A stretch of 36,168 nt of DNA from Candidatus Pullilachnospira stercoravium (GCA_018713585.1 DVON01000293.1:1-36168), one strand, 5' to 3'; shown: positions 7,029-17,520, counted from the stretch's first letter. Notes: a model not told the origin generated them from the letters alone. A program made the numbers and translations.

Positions 7029-7037
7029 TGATATAAT
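7029..7037 (+). promoter_or_regulatory. extended -10 promoter of the PBP gene
   Basis: TGATATAAT is a perfect extended -10 (TGnTATAAT). No good -35 is present at 17 bp. The start would be near 7044, giving a short leader with AAAGGAGGG before ATG 7063. Confidence 0.55.
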
Positions 7038-7062
7038 AATCCAATATAAAGGAGGGACTATC

Positions 7063-9705
7063 ATGAATTACGGAAAAAAATCGACGCAGAAAAAGCGTAA
7101 AAAACTCGCTTCCGCCTCTCCCAAAGTGGAAAAGCGGGCAGGCGTCAGTATTCTGCGGATTCTTTTTCTCACGTTCGCGGCCCTGTGCGTAATCATCTGC
7201 TGCATGGGTGTCGGCGCGTTCCGGGCAATCATTGACAATTCCCCGGATATCTCGGACGTGAATATTATGCCCAGCGGCAATGCCACCTTTGTCTATGACG
7301 CTGACGGCAACCAGCTGCAGAAGCTGTCTGCTCCGTCAGCCAACCGGGTATCGGTCTCCATCGATCAGATCCCGCTGGACATGCAGCATGCCATTGTGGC
7401 CATTGAGGATGAACGTTTCTACGAACACCACGGTATCGATATCAAAGGAATTGTCCGGGCCTTCTTTAACGGCGTGGCCCGGGGCTTCCATTTCAACGAA
7501 GGCGCCAGTACCCTGACACAGCAGCTGCTGAAAAATAATGTGTTCACCAACTGGACCAACGAGGGAACACTGGAGCGATTCACCAGAAAGTTCCAGGAGC
7601 AGTATCTGGCTCTGCAGCTGGAGGCTTCTCTGGACGCGGCCGGAGAGGATACCAAAAGCGTAATTCTGGAGAATTACCTGAATACCATCAATCTTTCCGC
7701 CGGTACCTATGGCGTGCAGGCTGCGTCCCAGCGGTATTTCGGCAAGGACTGCAGTGATCTTACCCTGTCGGAATGTGCCGTTCTGGCTGCCATCCCGCAG
7801 AATCCTTACCTGTATAATCCCATCCGGCATCCGGACGAAAACGCCAAACGGCGCACAAAGGTACTGGACAATATGCTGGAACAGGGGTATATCACCCAGG
7901 CCGAATATGATGAAGCCATGGCAGACAATGTCTATGACCGGATTCAGGCAACGGATTCCCAGCAGGAAACCTCGCCGTATTCCTACTTCATCGACGAGAT
8001 GACTTCCCAGATCACCAACGATCTTCAGGAAAAGCTGGGCTATACGGAGGTACAGGCCCAGAACGCGCTGTACAGCGGCGGCCTCCGGATCTACACCACC
8101 CAGGATCCCGACATCCAGGCGATTCTGGATGAGGAATACCAGAACGAAGAAAATTTCCCTGCCAACACCAGAATCGGTATCGACTGGGCGCTGACAGTGC
8201 AGAAACCTGACGGCACCACCCAGAACTACAGCAAGGAAATGATGAAGCTTTACTTTATGGACACAGAAGATGATCAGTTTGATCTGCTGTTTGATTCCCA
8301 GGAGGACGCCCAGGCTCATATTGATGCCTATAAGAACTATGTTCTTTCCGACGGATCCACCATTGTGGCGGAGCGGCTCAGCTTCGCGCCCCAGCCTCAG
8401 TCCTCCATGGTGATTATGGATCAGCATACCGGATATGTGAAGGCCCTGGTGGGCGGCCGCGGAAAAAAGGAAGCCAGCCTGACGCTGAACCGGGCCACGG
8501 ATACCTACCGGCAGCCGGGTTCCACTTTCAAGCCGCTGGCTGTGTACGGCCCGGCCATCAATGACTTCGGCAAAACGCTGGCCGACACTTATGTGGACCA
8601 GCCGGTAAAATATACAGACGAGGACCGGATTGTACGCAACGCTTACAGCGGCTACCGGGGAACCATGACGATCCGGGACGCCATCCGCATTTCCTGCAAC
8701 AGTATTGCCGTACAGTGCTTCCAGGAGATTACTCCCCGGGTAGGTTATAACTATCTGAAGGAGTTGGGTTTTGAACGGGTAACCGAACGGTCCGAGGTGA
8801 AAAATTATCTGGGTGAAGTCGAGATCTTCTCCGATGTGCAGGATCCCACCGCTCTGGGCGGTATTACCTACGGTGTTTCCAACCTGGAGCTGACTGCCGC
8901 ATATGCCGCCATCGCCAACCAGGGAACGTACATCAAACCGATTTTCTACACAAAGATTCTGGATCAGGACGGAAATGTGCTTCTGGAAAATGAGCCGGAA
9001 ACCCGCCAGGTATTCAGTGAGAGCACCGCGTTTCTTCTCACCAGCGCCATGGAGAGCGTAGTGGAGGAAAGCGGCGGCACCGGAAATGACTTCCAGCTCT
9101 CCAATATGCCGGTAGCCGGTAAAACCGGTACCACATCAGCCACCCGTGACGTATGGTTCGCAGGATTTACCCCCTACTATACCTGTGCGGTCTGGGCCGG
9201 ATATGATACCAACGAACTTCTGGAAGATGATTGCAAGAATTTCCACAAAACTCTGTGGACCAATGTGATGTCAAGGATTCATCAGGAGCTTCCCTCCGCC
9301 GACTTCGAGGTGCCTTCCAATGTGAAGCAGGCAACTATCTGTGCGGAAAGCGGACTTCTGGCCGGTATGGGCTGTTCCACCAGAACAGAATACTTTGATG
9401 TTTCCACCATCCCCACCGCAAGGTGTACGCAGCATTATGTTCCGCCGACGCCGGAACCCACGCCGGTTCCCACCGTCACACCTACTCCCACTCCGGAGGC
9501 AGGTACGGATCCCAATGCTCCTGTCACCGAAACACCGGCGGCAACACCTACGCCGGATGCCGGTTCGGAGGGCAGCGCCACGCCGACAACACCTCCCGCG
9601 GAGAACTCCGGAGGAGAAACCACCACGCCGGCTCCAGCGACTCCGGCGCCCACTCAGGCGCCTGACGCCGGGGCAACCGATCCCGGGGCTGTGGTACAGC
9701 AATAA
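7063..9705 (+). CDS. class A penicillin-binding protein (PBP1A-type)
   Basis: This bifunctional enzyme polymerises and cross-links peptidoglycan at the outer face of the membrane. The 880 residues run as follows: a basic cytoplasmic tail, one membrane helix (about 26-50), a glycosyltransferase-51 domain with EDERFYEHHGID near 115 and GASTLTQQLLKN near 147, then a transpeptidase domain. The transpeptidase has the serine motif STFK near 487, SCN near 544 and KTGT near 687. The last 90 or so residues are Pro/Thr/Glu-rich low complexity, typical of Gram-positive wall-spanning tails. The track start at 7021 is replaced by ATG 7063, which follows AAAGGAGGG. The gene is monocistronic, with its own promoter and a strong terminator. 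Confidence 0.95.
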   Translation: MNYGKKSTQKKRKKLASASPKVEKRAGVSILRILFLTFAALCVIICCMGVGAFRAIIDNSPDISDVNIMPSGNATFVYDADGNQLQKLSAPSANRVSVSIDQIPLDMQHAIVAIEDERFYEHHGIDIKGIVRAFFNGVARGFHFNEGASTLTQQLLKNNVFTNWTNEGTLERFTRKFQEQYLALQLEASLDAAGEDTKSVILENYLNTINLSAGTYGVQAASQRYFGKDCSDLTLSECAVLAAIPQNPYLYNPIRHPDENAKRRTKVLDNMLEQGYITQAEYDEAMADNVYDRIQATDSQQETSPYSYFIDEMTSQITNDLQEKLGYTEVQAQNALYSGGLRIYTTQDPDIQAILDEEYQNEENFPANTRIGIDWALTVQKPDGTTQNYSKEMMKLYFMDTEDDQFDLLFDSQEDAQAHIDAYKNYVLSDGSTIVAERLSFAPQPQSSMVIMDQHTGYVKALVGGRGKKEASLTLNRATDTYRQPGSTFKPLAVYGPAINDFGKTLADTYVDQPVKYTDEDRIVRNAYSGYRGTMTIRDAIRISCNSIAVQCFQEITPRVGYNYLKELGFERVTERSEVKNYLGEVEIFSDVQDPTALGGITYGVSNLELTAAYAAIANQGTYIKPIFYTKILDQDGNVLLENEPETRQVFSESTAFLLTSAMESVVEESGGTGNDFQLSNMPVAGKTGTTSATRDVWFAGFTPYYTCAVWAGYDTNELLEDDCKNFHKTLWTNVMSRIHQELPSADFEVPSNVKQATICAESGLLAGMGCSTRTEYFDVSTIPTARCTQHYVPPTPEPTPVPTVTPTPTPEAGTDPNAPVTETPAATPTPDAGSEGSATPTTPPAENSGGETTTPAPATPAPTQAPDAGATDPGAVVQQ

Positions 9706-9745
9706 ACAATGGAAACCCGCTTCGCGAACTTTCATTATTACGAAT

Positions 9746-9792
9746 ACAAAAACGGCATCTGCACTATGAAAAGCAGCAGATGCCGTTTTTGT
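9746..9792. terminator. bidirectional terminator between the PBP and glucokinase genes
   Basis: A 17-bp perfect stem, ACAAAAACGGCATCTGC (9746-9762) with its complement at 9776-9792, has a 13-nt loop. The stem ends are A- and T-rich, so it can stop transcripts from both convergent genes. Confidence 0.93.
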
Positions 9793-9807
9793 ATTTCGTT
9801 ATTACCC

Positions 9808-10752
9808 TTATTCTTCCACTACCAGTTTAGCCGCTCCGTAGATACCAGCGTCATTGCCCAGCTTTGCCAGAACAATGGGAGTCTCCTTACAAGTGGTAAA
9901 TGCGTCTCTACGGAAATATTTCTCCACCGCCTCGATCAGGGGCTGTCCGGCCTTGGAAACACCTCCGCCCAGTACAATTACATCCGGATCCACCACACAG
10001 GAAAAGATTGCCAGCGCATTGCCCAGGTAGGAAGCAAACTTGTCCACAATCCTGGCAGCCACCAAATCACCTGCTTTGTATGCGTCAAAAACGGATTTCG
10101 CGCTGATTTCTTCCGTTCTCAGAGAAGAAGGCTCCTGATCCGCGTCAAGGATTCTTTTTGCCAGACGTACCAGTCCGGTGGCGGAAGCCATCTGTTCCAG
10201 GCAGCCTCTGTTTCCGCAGTTGCAGCGTTCCGTCTCTTCCGGTTCCACACAGGCATGACCGATCTCGCCTCCGGCGCCGTGGGCTCCGGTCACAATCTTT
10301 CCATCCACAATAATTCCACCGCCGACACCGGTTCCCAGTGTTGCCATAATCAGGCTGCGGTAACCTTCGCCGCCGCCTTTCCACATCTCTCCCAGAGCTG
10401 CCACATTGGCATCATTTCCCACCTTTACGGGAATACCACCGCCCAGCAGGCCTTCCAGATCATCTGCCAGCATGGTATAACCCCAGTGGAGGTTCACCGC
10501 CACGGCCACCTCCCGCTCTTTCAGCACAGGACCGGGTACGCCCACGCCTACGCCGGCAATCTGCTCACTGTTCAGTTTTCTTTCCTCCATCTTATTCAGA
10601 ATCGCCCGGGCCACATCCGGAAGAATCCCTTTTCCGCCTTCGCTGGTATCCGTCACGATTTCCCATTTATCAAGGACCTCTCCATCCGTGGTGAACAGTC
10701 CGCATTTTACAGTGGTGCCTCCGATATCAATTCCAAAACAATATTGTTTCAT
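9808..10752 (-). CDS. glcK: ROK-family glucokinase
   Basis: This enzyme phosphorylates glucose with ATP in the cytosol. The 314-residue protein starts with the phosphate-binding FGIDIGGTTVKCGLF. It has GVGVPGPV near residue 68 and the ROK signature with GTGVGGGIIVDGKIVTGAHGAGGEIGH, and the zinc-binding CNCGNRGCLEQ near 180. All ROK-kinase features are present and there is no N-terminal HTH, so it is an enzyme rather than a ROK repressor. It follows hprK by 3 nt and must be cotranscribed with it. Pairing glucokinase with HPr kinase links glucose entry into glycolysis with catabolite control. The exact sugar is inferred. Confidence 0.9.
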   Translation of the reverse strand: MKQYCFGIDIGGTTVKCGLFTTDGEVLDKWEIVTDTSEGGKGILPDVARAILNKMEERKLNSEQIAGVGVGVPGPVLKEREVAVAVNLHWGYTMLADDLEGLLGGGIPVKVGNDANVAALGEMWKGGGEGYRSLIMATLGTGVGGGIIVDGKIVTGAHGAGGEIGHACVEPEETERCNCGNRGCLEQMASATGLVRLAKRILDADQEPSSLRTEEISAKSVFDAYKAGDLVAARIVDKFASYLGNALAIFSCVVDPDVIVLGGGVSKAGQPLIEAVEKYFRRDAFTTCKETPIVLAKLGNDAGIYGAAKLVVEE

Positions 10753-10755
10753 CTG

Positions 10756-11688
10756 TTAATCCTCCCTCTTTCTTGCCAGATTCGCCTGTACTCTGTTATA
10801 CAGCTCCTGTGCGGCATTATATCCCATCTTCTTCTGTCTGTGGTTGACCGCGGCGGCCTCCACAATAATTGCCAGATTTCTTCCCGGACGAATGGGAAGC
10901 GAATGGCAGACCACCTTGTTGCCCAGAATCTCCGTATACTCTTCTTTCAATCCCAGACGGTCGTACTCTTTTTCCCGGTCCCATTCCTCCAGCTTGATTA
11001 CCAGATCGATGGACTGGGTATTTTTCACATGCTCTACGCCAAACAGAGTCTTTACATCGATAATTCCAATACCGCGCAGTTCGATAAAATGCCGGGTGAT
11101 ATCCGGCGCTCTTCCCACCAGAGTCTCATCGCTGACCTTACTGATCTCCACCACATCATCGCTGACCAGACGGTGTCCTCTTTTAATCAGCTCCAGGGCT
11201 GCCTCACTCTTCCCAATGCCGCTCTCGCCCATGATCAGGACTCCCTCGCCGTACACATCCACCAGTACACCGTGGATGGAAATACAGGGCGCCAGCTGAA
11301 CGGTCAGCCAGCGGATAATCTCCGCCATAAAATTGGAGGTGGTGCGCTCTGTGCAGAGTACCGGAACATTATGCTTCCTGGCCAGTCCCAGCATATCTTC
11401 ATCCGGCTCCGTCATGGTGGTAAAAATCACACAGGGAATCTTCTTGGAAATAAACGTCTCAAAGCACCGGATTCTTTCCTCTCTGTCCATATGTTTCAGA
11501 TAGGTAAACTCCACATACCCGATAATCTGAACCCGTTCTGAAGCAAAATGCTCAAAATACCCTGTAAGCTGCAGCGCGGGACGGTTAATGTCCGGCACCG
11601 TGATCCGGATCGGGCCCATATCCACTTCCGGCGTCATGTTCTTCAGGTTCAGCGCCTCGACCATCTTGGTCAATTTCACAGCCTTCAT
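10756..11688 (-). CDS. hprK: HPr kinase/phosphorylase
   Basis: HPrK/P phosphorylates Ser46 of HPr (and removes the phosphate) and is the sensor for carbon catabolite repression through CcpA in Bacillota. The 310-residue protein has the N-terminal domain with a conserved QIIGYVEFTYL stretch, then the P-loop GESGIGKS near residue 155, and the family signature LRGIGIIDVKTLFG near 205. The ORF track extends to 11892 into the uvrC terminator region. ATG 11688 follows AAAGGAGGCCAGTT and gives the family N-terminus. A promoter (TTGAAG-N17-TACAAT) lies just upstream. glcK follows 3 nt after the stop. Confidence 0.96.
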   Translation of the reverse strand: MKAVKLTKMVEALNLKNMTPEVDMGPIRITVPDINRPALQLTGYFEHFASERVQIIGYVEFTYLKHMDREERIRCFETFISKKIPCVIFTTMTEPDEDMLGLARKHNVPVLCTERTTSNFMAEIIRWLTVQLAPCISIHGVLVDVYGEGVLIMGESGIGKSEAALELIKRGHRLVSDDVVEISKVSDETLVGRAPDITRHFIELRGIGIIDVKTLFGVEHVKNTQSIDLVIKLEEWDREKEYDRLGLKEEYTEILGNKVVCHSLPIRPGRNLAIIVEAAAVNHRQKKMGYNAAQELYNRVQANLARKRED

Positions 11689-11722
11689 AACTGGCCTCCT
11701 TTTTCCCACAATTTCTTGTTTT

Positions 11723-11751
11723 ATTGTAGCACAGGGCATGTGCAACTTCAA
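11723..11751 (-). promoter_or_regulatory. hprK-glcK promoter
   Basis: On the minus strand there is TTGAAG (11746-11751), a 17-bp spacer and TACAAT (11723-11728). It follows directly on the uvrC terminator hairpin. Confidence 0.6.
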
Positions 11752-11755
11752 GAAA

Positions 11756-11830
11756 GAATCCTGCCTTGCAGGATTCTCCGCCTGCGGCGGGTCGCACAAG
11801 CGACATCTTCCTCTCCGCCGCAGTGCGATC
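11756..11830 (-). terminator. uvrC terminator hairpin with a larger compound stem before it
   Basis: On the minus strand, CTGCGGCGG pairs with CCGCCGCAG around an inner GTCGC-TTGT-GCGAC. GAATCCTGC-AAG-GCAGGATTC (11756-11776) then follows, ending in TTTCTT. The last hairpin can act as a terminator for uvrC although its T-tract is short. Confidence 0.6.
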
Positions 11831-11848
11831 CCCGCGGGAGCTGAATGG

Positions 11849-13714
11849 TCACGGATTTTCCCGGGCAGACGGTTCTTCATGGAAAAAGGCATACACCTGG
11901 CGGGCAGCAGCCTCGTTCATGGAGGGTACCGCTTTCAGCTGGTCAATCTGCGCGTTCTGGATGGCTTCCAGCGATTTGAACTGGCGCATCAGCGCCTTCC
12001 TTCGGGCCGGACCGATTCCATCAATATCGTCCAGAATCGAATGAATCTGTCCCTTACTGCGCAGAAGCCGGTGGTATTCGATGGCAAACCGGTGTACCTC
12101 ATCCTGAATTCTGGTGATCAGCTTAAACCCTTCGCTGGAATGGCTGATGGGGATCTCCCGGTCCTGATAGTACAGGCCCCGGGTCCGGTGGCTGTCATCC
12201 TTTACCATACCGCAGACGGGAATCTGAAGATGCAGCTCCTCAAGCACCTGACAGGCCACATGCACCTGGCCCTTTCCGCCGTCCATGAGAATCAGATCCG
12301 GAAAACGGTTGAATTTTCCGTCCTCCCGGCCGTTTTCTTTTTCATCCAGCCCCCTCTGAAATCTTCTGGTGAGAACCTCCTGCATGCTGGCGTAATCATC
12401 GGGGCCTTTCACGGTCCGGATCTTGAATTTCCTGTAATCGTTCCGCTTGGGCTTCCCTTTTTCGTACACCACCATGGAGCCCACGGACTCAAAGCCGCTG
12501 ATATTGGAGATATCGTAGGATTCCACCCGTTCGATATCCTCCAGCCCCAGAAGAGCGGCAATCTCCTTCATGGCGCCGATGGTGCGGCCTTCCTCCCTCT
12601 TCAGCTTCTCCCGGTCCTGGCTGAGAACCATCTGGGCATTTCTGGCCGCCAGCTCCACCAGCTTTTCCTTTGTCCCCTTTTTGGGCACCTGGATGTGGAC
12701 TCTCTGGCCTCTCTTTTTCGTCAGCCATTCCTCCAGCACCTGAATTTCCTCCACCTCCTCCTGGAGCATCAGCACTTTCGGCACAAAGGGAGTCCCCGCG
12801 TAGAACTGCTTGACGAAATCCTGGAGAATCTGGCTTCTGGAGGTTTCCACAGCCACCCGCAGGTAGAAATGATCCCTCCCGATCATCTTGCCGTCCCGGA
12901 TAAAGAACACCTGCACCACCGCGTCCGTCTCATCGCAGGCCAGGGCGATCACATCCTTGTCCTCTCCGGTGCTGCCCGTAATCTTCTGCCGTTCGCCGAT
13001 TTTCTCGATATTCTGGATCAGATCCCGGTACTCTCCGGCCTCCTCAAAGCGTAGCTCCCCGGCTGCCGCCTGCATCTTTCCCTCCAGCTCTTTCACCAGC
13101 TTTTTATAATCGCCGTTGAGAAAATCCAGCACCCCGTCGATATTTTTCCGGTATTCTTCCTTTGAAACATACCCCTGACAGGGCGCCTTGCACTGGTGAA
13201 TATGATAATACAGGCAGGGGCGCTCCTTCCCGATGTCCCTGGGCAGATTCCGGCTGCAGTTACGGACAAAATACAGCTTCCGCATCAGCTCCATGGACTC
13301 CTTCACCGCGCCCACGCTGGTATAGGGCCCGAAATAGCGGCTCTTATCCTTTTTCATCTGCCGCGCCAGAACCACCCTGGGAAAATCCTCCTGCACCGTC
13401 ACCCGGATATAGGGATATCCCTTGTCATCCTTCAGCATGGTGTTGTACTTGGGCCGGTGTTCCTTGATCAGATTGCACTCCAGTACCAGCGCCTCCAGCT
13501 CCGAATCCGTGATAATGTATTCAAATCTCGCGATCTGCTGCACCATCTGTTCTTTTTTCACACCCAGATTTCTGCTGCTCTGAAAATACTGGCGCACCCG
13601 GTTTCTCAGACTGATGGCTTTTCCCACATAGATTATGGCGTCTTTCGCGTCGTGCATGATATAAACTCCCGGTTTTGCCGGAAGCTTTTTCAATTCTTCC
13701 TGAATATCAAACAT
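11849..13714 (-). CDS. uvrC: excinuclease ABC subunit C
   Basis: UvrC makes both incisions around a DNA lesion in nucleotide excision repair with UvrA and UvrB. The 621-residue protein has an N-terminal GIY-YIG nuclease domain ([19 protein letters not shown] near residues 14-32), a Cys-rich stretch (CSRNLPR... [13 protein letters not shown]), the UvrB-binding UVR motif near 205-235, an RNase H-like C-terminal nuclease domain ([19 protein letters not shown]) and tandem helix-hairpin-helix motifs ([13 protein letters not shown]) near the end. The track start at 13789 is replaced by ATG 13714, which follows CCAGGAGGAAATT. The ftsH terminator precedes it; no convincing promoter was found in the short gap. 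Confidence 0.97.
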   Translation of the reverse strand: MFDIQEELKKLPAKPGVYIMHDAKDAIIYVGKAISLRNRVRQYFQSSRNLGVKKEQMVQQIARFEYIITDSELEALVLECNLIKEHRPKYNTMLKDDKGYPYIRVTVQEDFPRVVLARQMKKDKSRYFGPYTSVGAVKESMELMRKLYFVRNCSRNLPRDIGKERPCLYYHIHQCKAPCQGYVSKEEYRKNIDGVLDFLNGDYKKLVKELEGKMQAAAGELRFEEAGEYRDLIQNIEKIGERQKITGSTGEDKDVIALACDETDAVVQVFFIRDGKMIGRDHFYLRVAVETSRSQILQDFVKQFYAGTPFVPKVLMLQEEVEEIQVLEEWLTKKRGQRVHIQVPKKGTKEKLVELAARNAQMVLSQDREKLKREEGRTIGAMKEIAALLGLEDIERVESYDISNISGFESVGSMVVYEKGKPKRNDYRKFKIRTVKGPDDYASMQEVLTRRFQRGLDEKENGREDGKFNRFPDLILMDGGKGQVHVACQVLEELHLQIPVCGMVKDDSHRTRGLYYQDREIPISHSSEGFKLITRIQDEVHRFAIEYHRLLRSKGQIHSILDDIDGIGPARRKALMRQFKSLEAIQNAQIDQLKAVPSMNEAAARQVYAFFHEEPSARENP

Positions 13715-13751
13715 AATTTCCTCCTGGCTTGCCATGAAAAAGCCGTAAATA

Positions 13752-13772
13752 TTCAGCCTTCCGGCTTCGCTG
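13752..13772. repeat. 21-nt hairpin repeat shared with the tsaE leader
   Basis: TTCAGCCTTCCGGCTTCGCTG is the exact reverse complement of 5235-5255. It forms an AGCC-GGAA-GGCT hairpin between the ftsH terminator and the uvrC Shine-Dalgarno sequence. Confidence 0.6.
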
Positions 13773-13774
13773 TT

Positions 13775-13815
13775 ACAAAAAACCAGCAAAACACATTCCG
13801 CGGGTTTTGCTGGTT
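13775..13815 (-). terminator. rho-independent terminator after ftsH
   Basis: On the minus strand AACCAGCAAAAC (13804-13815) pairs perfectly with GTTTTGCTGGTT (13781-13792), followed by TTTTG. It lies 22 nt after the ftsH stop. Confidence 0.92.
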
Positions 13816-13837
13816 TTCATATTACTTCAAAAAACTG

Positions 13838-15829
13838 TCATACAGGATCCGCGGCCGCTTCCGCGCCGGTCTCCTCTGCCGCTTCCGGCAGCTTAAGGGG
13901 CTCTTCCCCTTCCACCGTTTCTTCGGATCCTTCCACCCTGTGGAAAATCTCCATAAATTCTTTTCCGGTGATGGTTTCCCTCTCGATCAGGAAATCCGCG
14001 ATCTTGTCCAGGGATTCCCGGTGGGCCGCCAACAGGCTCTTGGCCTCCTCGTAGGCACCTTTCAGCATCTTCATGACCTCCTGGTCGATCTCTGCCGCCG
14101 TGGCATCTCCGCAGTTGAGCACAGCCCGGCCGCTCAGATACTGATCCTCCACTGTAGCCAGTCCCATAAGGCCAAACCGCTGGGACATGCCGTACTGGGT
14201 AATCATGGCCCTGGCCACTTTGGTGGCTTTCTCGATATCATTGGCAGCTCCCGTAGTCACATTGCCAAATACCAGCTCTTCCGCCGCCCGGCCACCCAGA
14301 AGGCCCACCAGCATGGCTTCCAGCTCGCTTTTGGTGTTCAGGAACTTCTCCTCCTCCGGAACCTGCATCACATATCCCAGCGCTCCCATGGTTCTGGGAA
14401 CGATGGTAATCTTCTGCACCGGCTCCGCATCCTTCTGAAGGGCGCTGACCAGGGCATGTCCCACCTCATGGTAGGAAACGATCCTGCGCTCTTCCTGGCT
14501 GAGGATCCGGTCCTTCTTCTCCTTACCAACAAGGACCACTTCCACCGCTTCATACAGGTCTTTCTGGGAAACGGCCTTTCTGCCGTTCTTCACGGCAAGA
14601 ATCGCCGCCTCGTTGATCATATTGGCCAGATCCGATCCCACAGCTCCCGACGTTGCCAGGGCAATGGCATCCAGATCCACCGTCTCATCCATGGATACGT
14701 CCTTGGAATGTACCTTCAGAATACTCACACGGCCTTTCAGATCCGGCCGCTCCACAATCACCCTCCGGTCAAAACGGCCCGGACGCAGAAGCGCAGGATC
14801 CAGAATCTCCGGCCGGTTGGTGGCAGCCAGAATCAGGATTCCCTTGGAGGAATCAAATCCGTCCATCTCCGCCAGCAGCTGGTTCAGGGTCTGCTCCCGC
14901 TCGTCATTTCCGCCGCCGTACCGGCTGTCACGGCTTTTTCCAATGGCATCCACCTCGTCGATAAAGATAATACAGGGGGCATTTTTCTTGGCCTCCTCAA
15001 AGAGGTCACGAACACGGGAAGCTCCCACACCCACGAACATCTCCACAAAGTCCGAACCGGACAGGGAGAAAAAGGGAACGTGGGCTTCTCCTGCCACCGC
15101 TTTAGCCAGCAGGGTCTTTCCGGTTCCTGGCGGTCCCACCAGAAGCGCTCCTTTGGGAAGCTTCGCCCCGATGGCCGTGTATTTTGCCGGATTATGCAGA
15201 AAATCCACCACCTCCTGCAGGGATTCCTTTGCCTCATCCTCTCCGGCCACATCCTTAAAAGTGACACCCGTATCCTTCTGCACATATGCTTTGGCCCGGC
15301 TTTTTCCCACGCCGCCCATCATGCCTCCGCTCTTGTTCATTCTCCGGATAATCCAGTTCATACCCACAAACAGCAGAATCACCGGCACAAGCAGGGTAAA
15401 CAGCGAAAATACCAGAGAGCCTGTGGTATCCGGCTCCCGGCTGTTAAACGCAATTTCTTCACCACTGGCCTCTTCGGCATTCTCCAGCCTGTTGACCAGT
15501 TCTCCCCCGCTCTCCATCATTCTTGTAGAATACTGATACTCCACTCCCTGTTCCTTCTGCTCACGGGGTGTGATTGTCAGCATACCGCCTTCTTCCTCCA
15601 CAGCAGCCACCTGATTATTTTCCAGCATCTCCAGAAATTTACTGTAGGAAATTTCCCGGGATGTGGTACCCTGCATCATACTGCTGAAGGTGGTCCAGAT
15701 CATCAGCGTGGCCAGAATACAAACCAGCAGAATCAGGATCGACGACCGGTTTTTGGGTCCTCCCGGGCCATCCAGCCCCGGACCTTCCGGCCCCTGGTAA
15801 TTGTTATGGTTGCTTGGTCTCTGATCCAT
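13838..15829 (-). CDS. ftsH: ATP-dependent zinc metalloprotease FtsH
   Basis: FtsH is the membrane-anchored AAA+ protease that degrades misfolded membrane proteins and selected regulators. The 663-residue protein has a Pro/Gly-rich N-terminal tail, two membrane helices (about 30-55 and 115-140) around an extracellular domain, an AAA module with GPPGTGKT near residue 230, Walker [12 protein letters not shown], the second region of homology ([20 protein letters not shown]), and the protease motif HEVGH near 450. The C-terminal tail is Glu-rich. ATG 15829 follows TAAGGAGGAGATT and is preferred over the track start at 15883. It has its own promoter and terminator, so it is monocistronic. Confidence 0.97.
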   Translation of the reverse strand: MDQRPSNHNNYQGPEGPGLDGPGGPKNRSSILILLVCILATLMIWTTFSSMMQGTTSREISYSKFLEMLENNQVAAVEEEGGMLTITPREQKEQGVEYQYSTRMMESGGELVNRLENAEEASGEEIAFNSREPDTTGSLVFSLFTLLVPVILLFVGMNWIIRRMNKSGGMMGGVGKSRAKAYVQKDTGVTFKDVAGEDEAKESLQEVVDFLHNPAKYTAIGAKLPKGALLVGPPGTGKTLLAKAVAGEAHVPFFSLSGSDFVEMFVGVGASRVRDLFEEAKKNAPCIIFIDEVDAIGKSRDSRYGGGNDEREQTLNQLLAEMDGFDSSKGILILAATNRPEILDPALLRPGRFDRRVIVERPDLKGRVSILKVHSKDVSMDETVDLDAIALATSGAVGSDLANMINEAAILAVKNGRKAVSQKDLYEAVEVVLVGKEKKDRILSQEERRIVSYHEVGHALVSALQKDAEPVQKITIVPRTMGALGYVMQVPEEEKFLNTKSELEAMLVGLLGGRAAEELVFGNVTTGAANDIEKATKVARAMITQYGMSQRFGLMGLATVEDQYLSGRAVLNCGDATAAEIDQEVMKMLKGAYEEAKSLLAAHRESLDKIADFLIERETITGKEFMEIFHRVEGSEETVEGEEPLKLPEAAEETGAEAAADPV

Positions 15830-15854
15830 AATCTCCTCCTTATAACACCATATT

Positions 15855-15883
15855 ATTATAAAGATTTCCGGTGGATAAATCAA
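15855..15883 (-). promoter_or_regulatory. ftsH promoter
   Basis: On the minus strand there is TTGATT (15878-15883), a 17-bp spacer and TATAAT (15855-15860), 26 bp before the ftsH start codon. It would give a very short leader. Confidence 0.7.
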
Positions 15884-16026
15884 CTCTTTTCCCTTTCCCC
15901 TCCGTCAAAAAAGGAAAATTTCATTTTTTTTTCACATTTAAGTAGCATTGAAGGAATCTTTTGTAGTATACTGAGTAATGTATTTTTTTTAGGAACTACA
16001 GAAAAACATATAGGAGGACAGGATTT

Positions 16027-17508
16027 ATGAAAATCGGATTTGATAATCAGAAGTACCTTTCCATGCAGTCTGAGCATATCCGTGAGCGCATCAGCCAATT
16101 TGACAACAAACTGTACCTGGAATTCGGAGGCAAGCTGTTTGACGACTTCCATGCCTCCCGGGTGCTGCCCGGCTTCGCCCCGGACAGTAAACTCCAGATG
16201 CTGATGCAGCTGGCAGACCAGGCAGAGGTGGTCATCGTCATCAGCGCCGGTGACATCGAGAAAAACAAGGTGCGCGGGGATCTGGGCATCACCTATGACA
16301 GCGATGTTCTGCGTCTCATCGATGTCTACAAGGAAAGAGGGCTGTATGTGGGAAGCGTGGTTATCACCCAGTATACCGGCCAGAACAGTGCCGCGCAGTT
16401 CAAGGCGCGGCTGGAAAAGCTGGGGATCCGTGTGTATATCCACTACTCCATTGAGGGATATCCCAACAATATTCCGCTGATTGTCAGCGACGAAGGATAC
16501 GGCAAAAACGACTATATCGAGACTTCCCGCCCGCTGGTGGTGGTGACGGCTCCCGGACCTGGAAGCGGAAAAATGGCCACCTGCCTTTCCCAGCTGTACC
16601 ATGAGCAGAAACGGGGCATCCGGGCCGGATACGCCAAATTTGAGACCTTCCCCATCTGGAATCTGCCGCTGAAGCACCCTGTAAACCTGGCCTATGAGGC
16701 CGCCACTGCAGACCTCAACGACGTGAATATGATTGACCCCTTCCATCTGGAGGCCTACGGGGTGACCACCGTCAACTACAACCGGGATGTGGAGATCTTC
16801 CCTGTGCTGGAAGCCATGTTTGAACGGATTTTCGGGGAAAGCCCCTACAAATCTCCCACAGATATGGGTGTGAATATGGCCGGAAACTGCATCGTGGACG
16901 ATGAGGCCTGCCGTCAGGCATCCCTCCAGGAAATCATCCGCAGATACTACGAAGCCATCATGGGACTGGCAGACGGAAGCCGTCAGGAATCTGAGGCCTA
17001 CAAGATCGAGCTGCTGATGAAGCAGGTGCACATTTCCCCGGAGGACAGAAAAGTGGTGGGCGCCGCGTTGGAGAGGGAAAAGCTCACCGGAGGTCCCGCC
17101 GCTTCCATGGAGCTGCCGGACGGACGCATGATTACAGGAAAAACCTCGGATCTTCTGGGCGCCTGCGCGGCGGTGCTTCTGAACGCCTTAAAGGAGCTGG
17201 CAGGAATTCCCCATGAAACCCATGTAATTTCTCCTTCCTGCATCGAGCCGATCCAGACCCTGAAGACTTCCTACCTGGGCAGCAAAAATCCCCGGCTGCA
17301 CACAGACGAGGTGCTGATCGCCCTTTCCAGCAGCGCCGCTTCCAGCGATGTGGCAAAGCTGGCTCTGGAACAGCTGCCGAAGCTGAAGGGCTGTCAGGTA
17401 CATTCCTCTGTGATGCTCTCCGATGTGGACCGGAAGCTGCTGAAACGCCTGGGCTGCCAGGTAACTTCGGAGGCCAGATACGAAAAGAATTCCCGGGTAT
17501 TCCACTGA
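16027..17508 (+). CDS. DUF1846 (UPF0371) family protein
   Basis: This 493-residue protein matches the DUF1846 family over its whole length. Recognisable segments are the MKIGFDNQKYLSMQSEHIRER start, AEVVIVISAGDIEKNKVRGDLGITYD, and VTAPGPGSGKMATCLSQLYHE near residue 180, a P-loop-like turn. ETHVISPSCIEPIQTLK follows near the C-terminus. The family is soluble and widespread in Bacillota, and its biochemical role is not established. The GPGSGKMATCLSQ segment suggests nucleotide or cofactor binding, which is inference. ATG 16027 follows ATAGGAGGACAGGATTT. A -10-like TATACT lies near 15967 but no good -35 was found. A bidirectional terminator follows. Confidence 0.9.
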   Translation: MKIGFDNQKYLSMQSEHIRERISQFDNKLYLEFGGKLFDDFHASRVLPGFAPDSKLQMLMQLADQAEVVIVISAGDIEKNKVRGDLGITYDSDVLRLIDVYKERGLYVGSVVITQYTGQNSAAQFKARLEKLGIRVYIHYSIEGYPNNIPLIVSDEGYGKNDYIETSRPLVVVTAPGPGSGKMATCLSQLYHEQKRGIRAGYAKFETFPIWNLPLKHPVNLAYEAATADLNDVNMIDPFHLEAYGVTTVNYNRDVEIFPVLEAMFERIFGESPYKSPTDMGVNMAGNCIVDDEACRQASLQEIIRRYYEAIMGLADGSRQESEAYKIELLMKQVHISPEDRKVVGAALEREKLTGGPAASMELPDGRMITGKTSDLLGACAAVLLNALKELAGIPHETHVISPSCIEPIQTLKTSYLGSKNPRLHTDEVLIALSSSAASSDVAKLALEQLPKLKGCQVHSSVMLSDVDRKLLKRLGCQVTSEARYEKNSRVFH

Positions 17509-17520
17509 TTTTTCATATAC

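Noticed and set aside
9709-11541. 610-codon plus-strand frame over glcK and hprK
   Set aside because: It is antisense to two clear enzymes, covers a strong terminator at its start and has no recognisable domain.
13196-16030. 944-codon plus-strand open frame across uvrC and ftsH
   Set aside because: It is antisense to two complete conserved genes, its product is His/Gln/Arg-rich without domains, and it has no ribosome site. It is a shadow frame caused by codon bias.
15880-17031. 383-codon minus-strand frame over the DUF1846 gene
   Set aside because: It is a shadow of the DUF1846 gene. The region from 15880 is the ftsH promoter, and no ribosome site was found.
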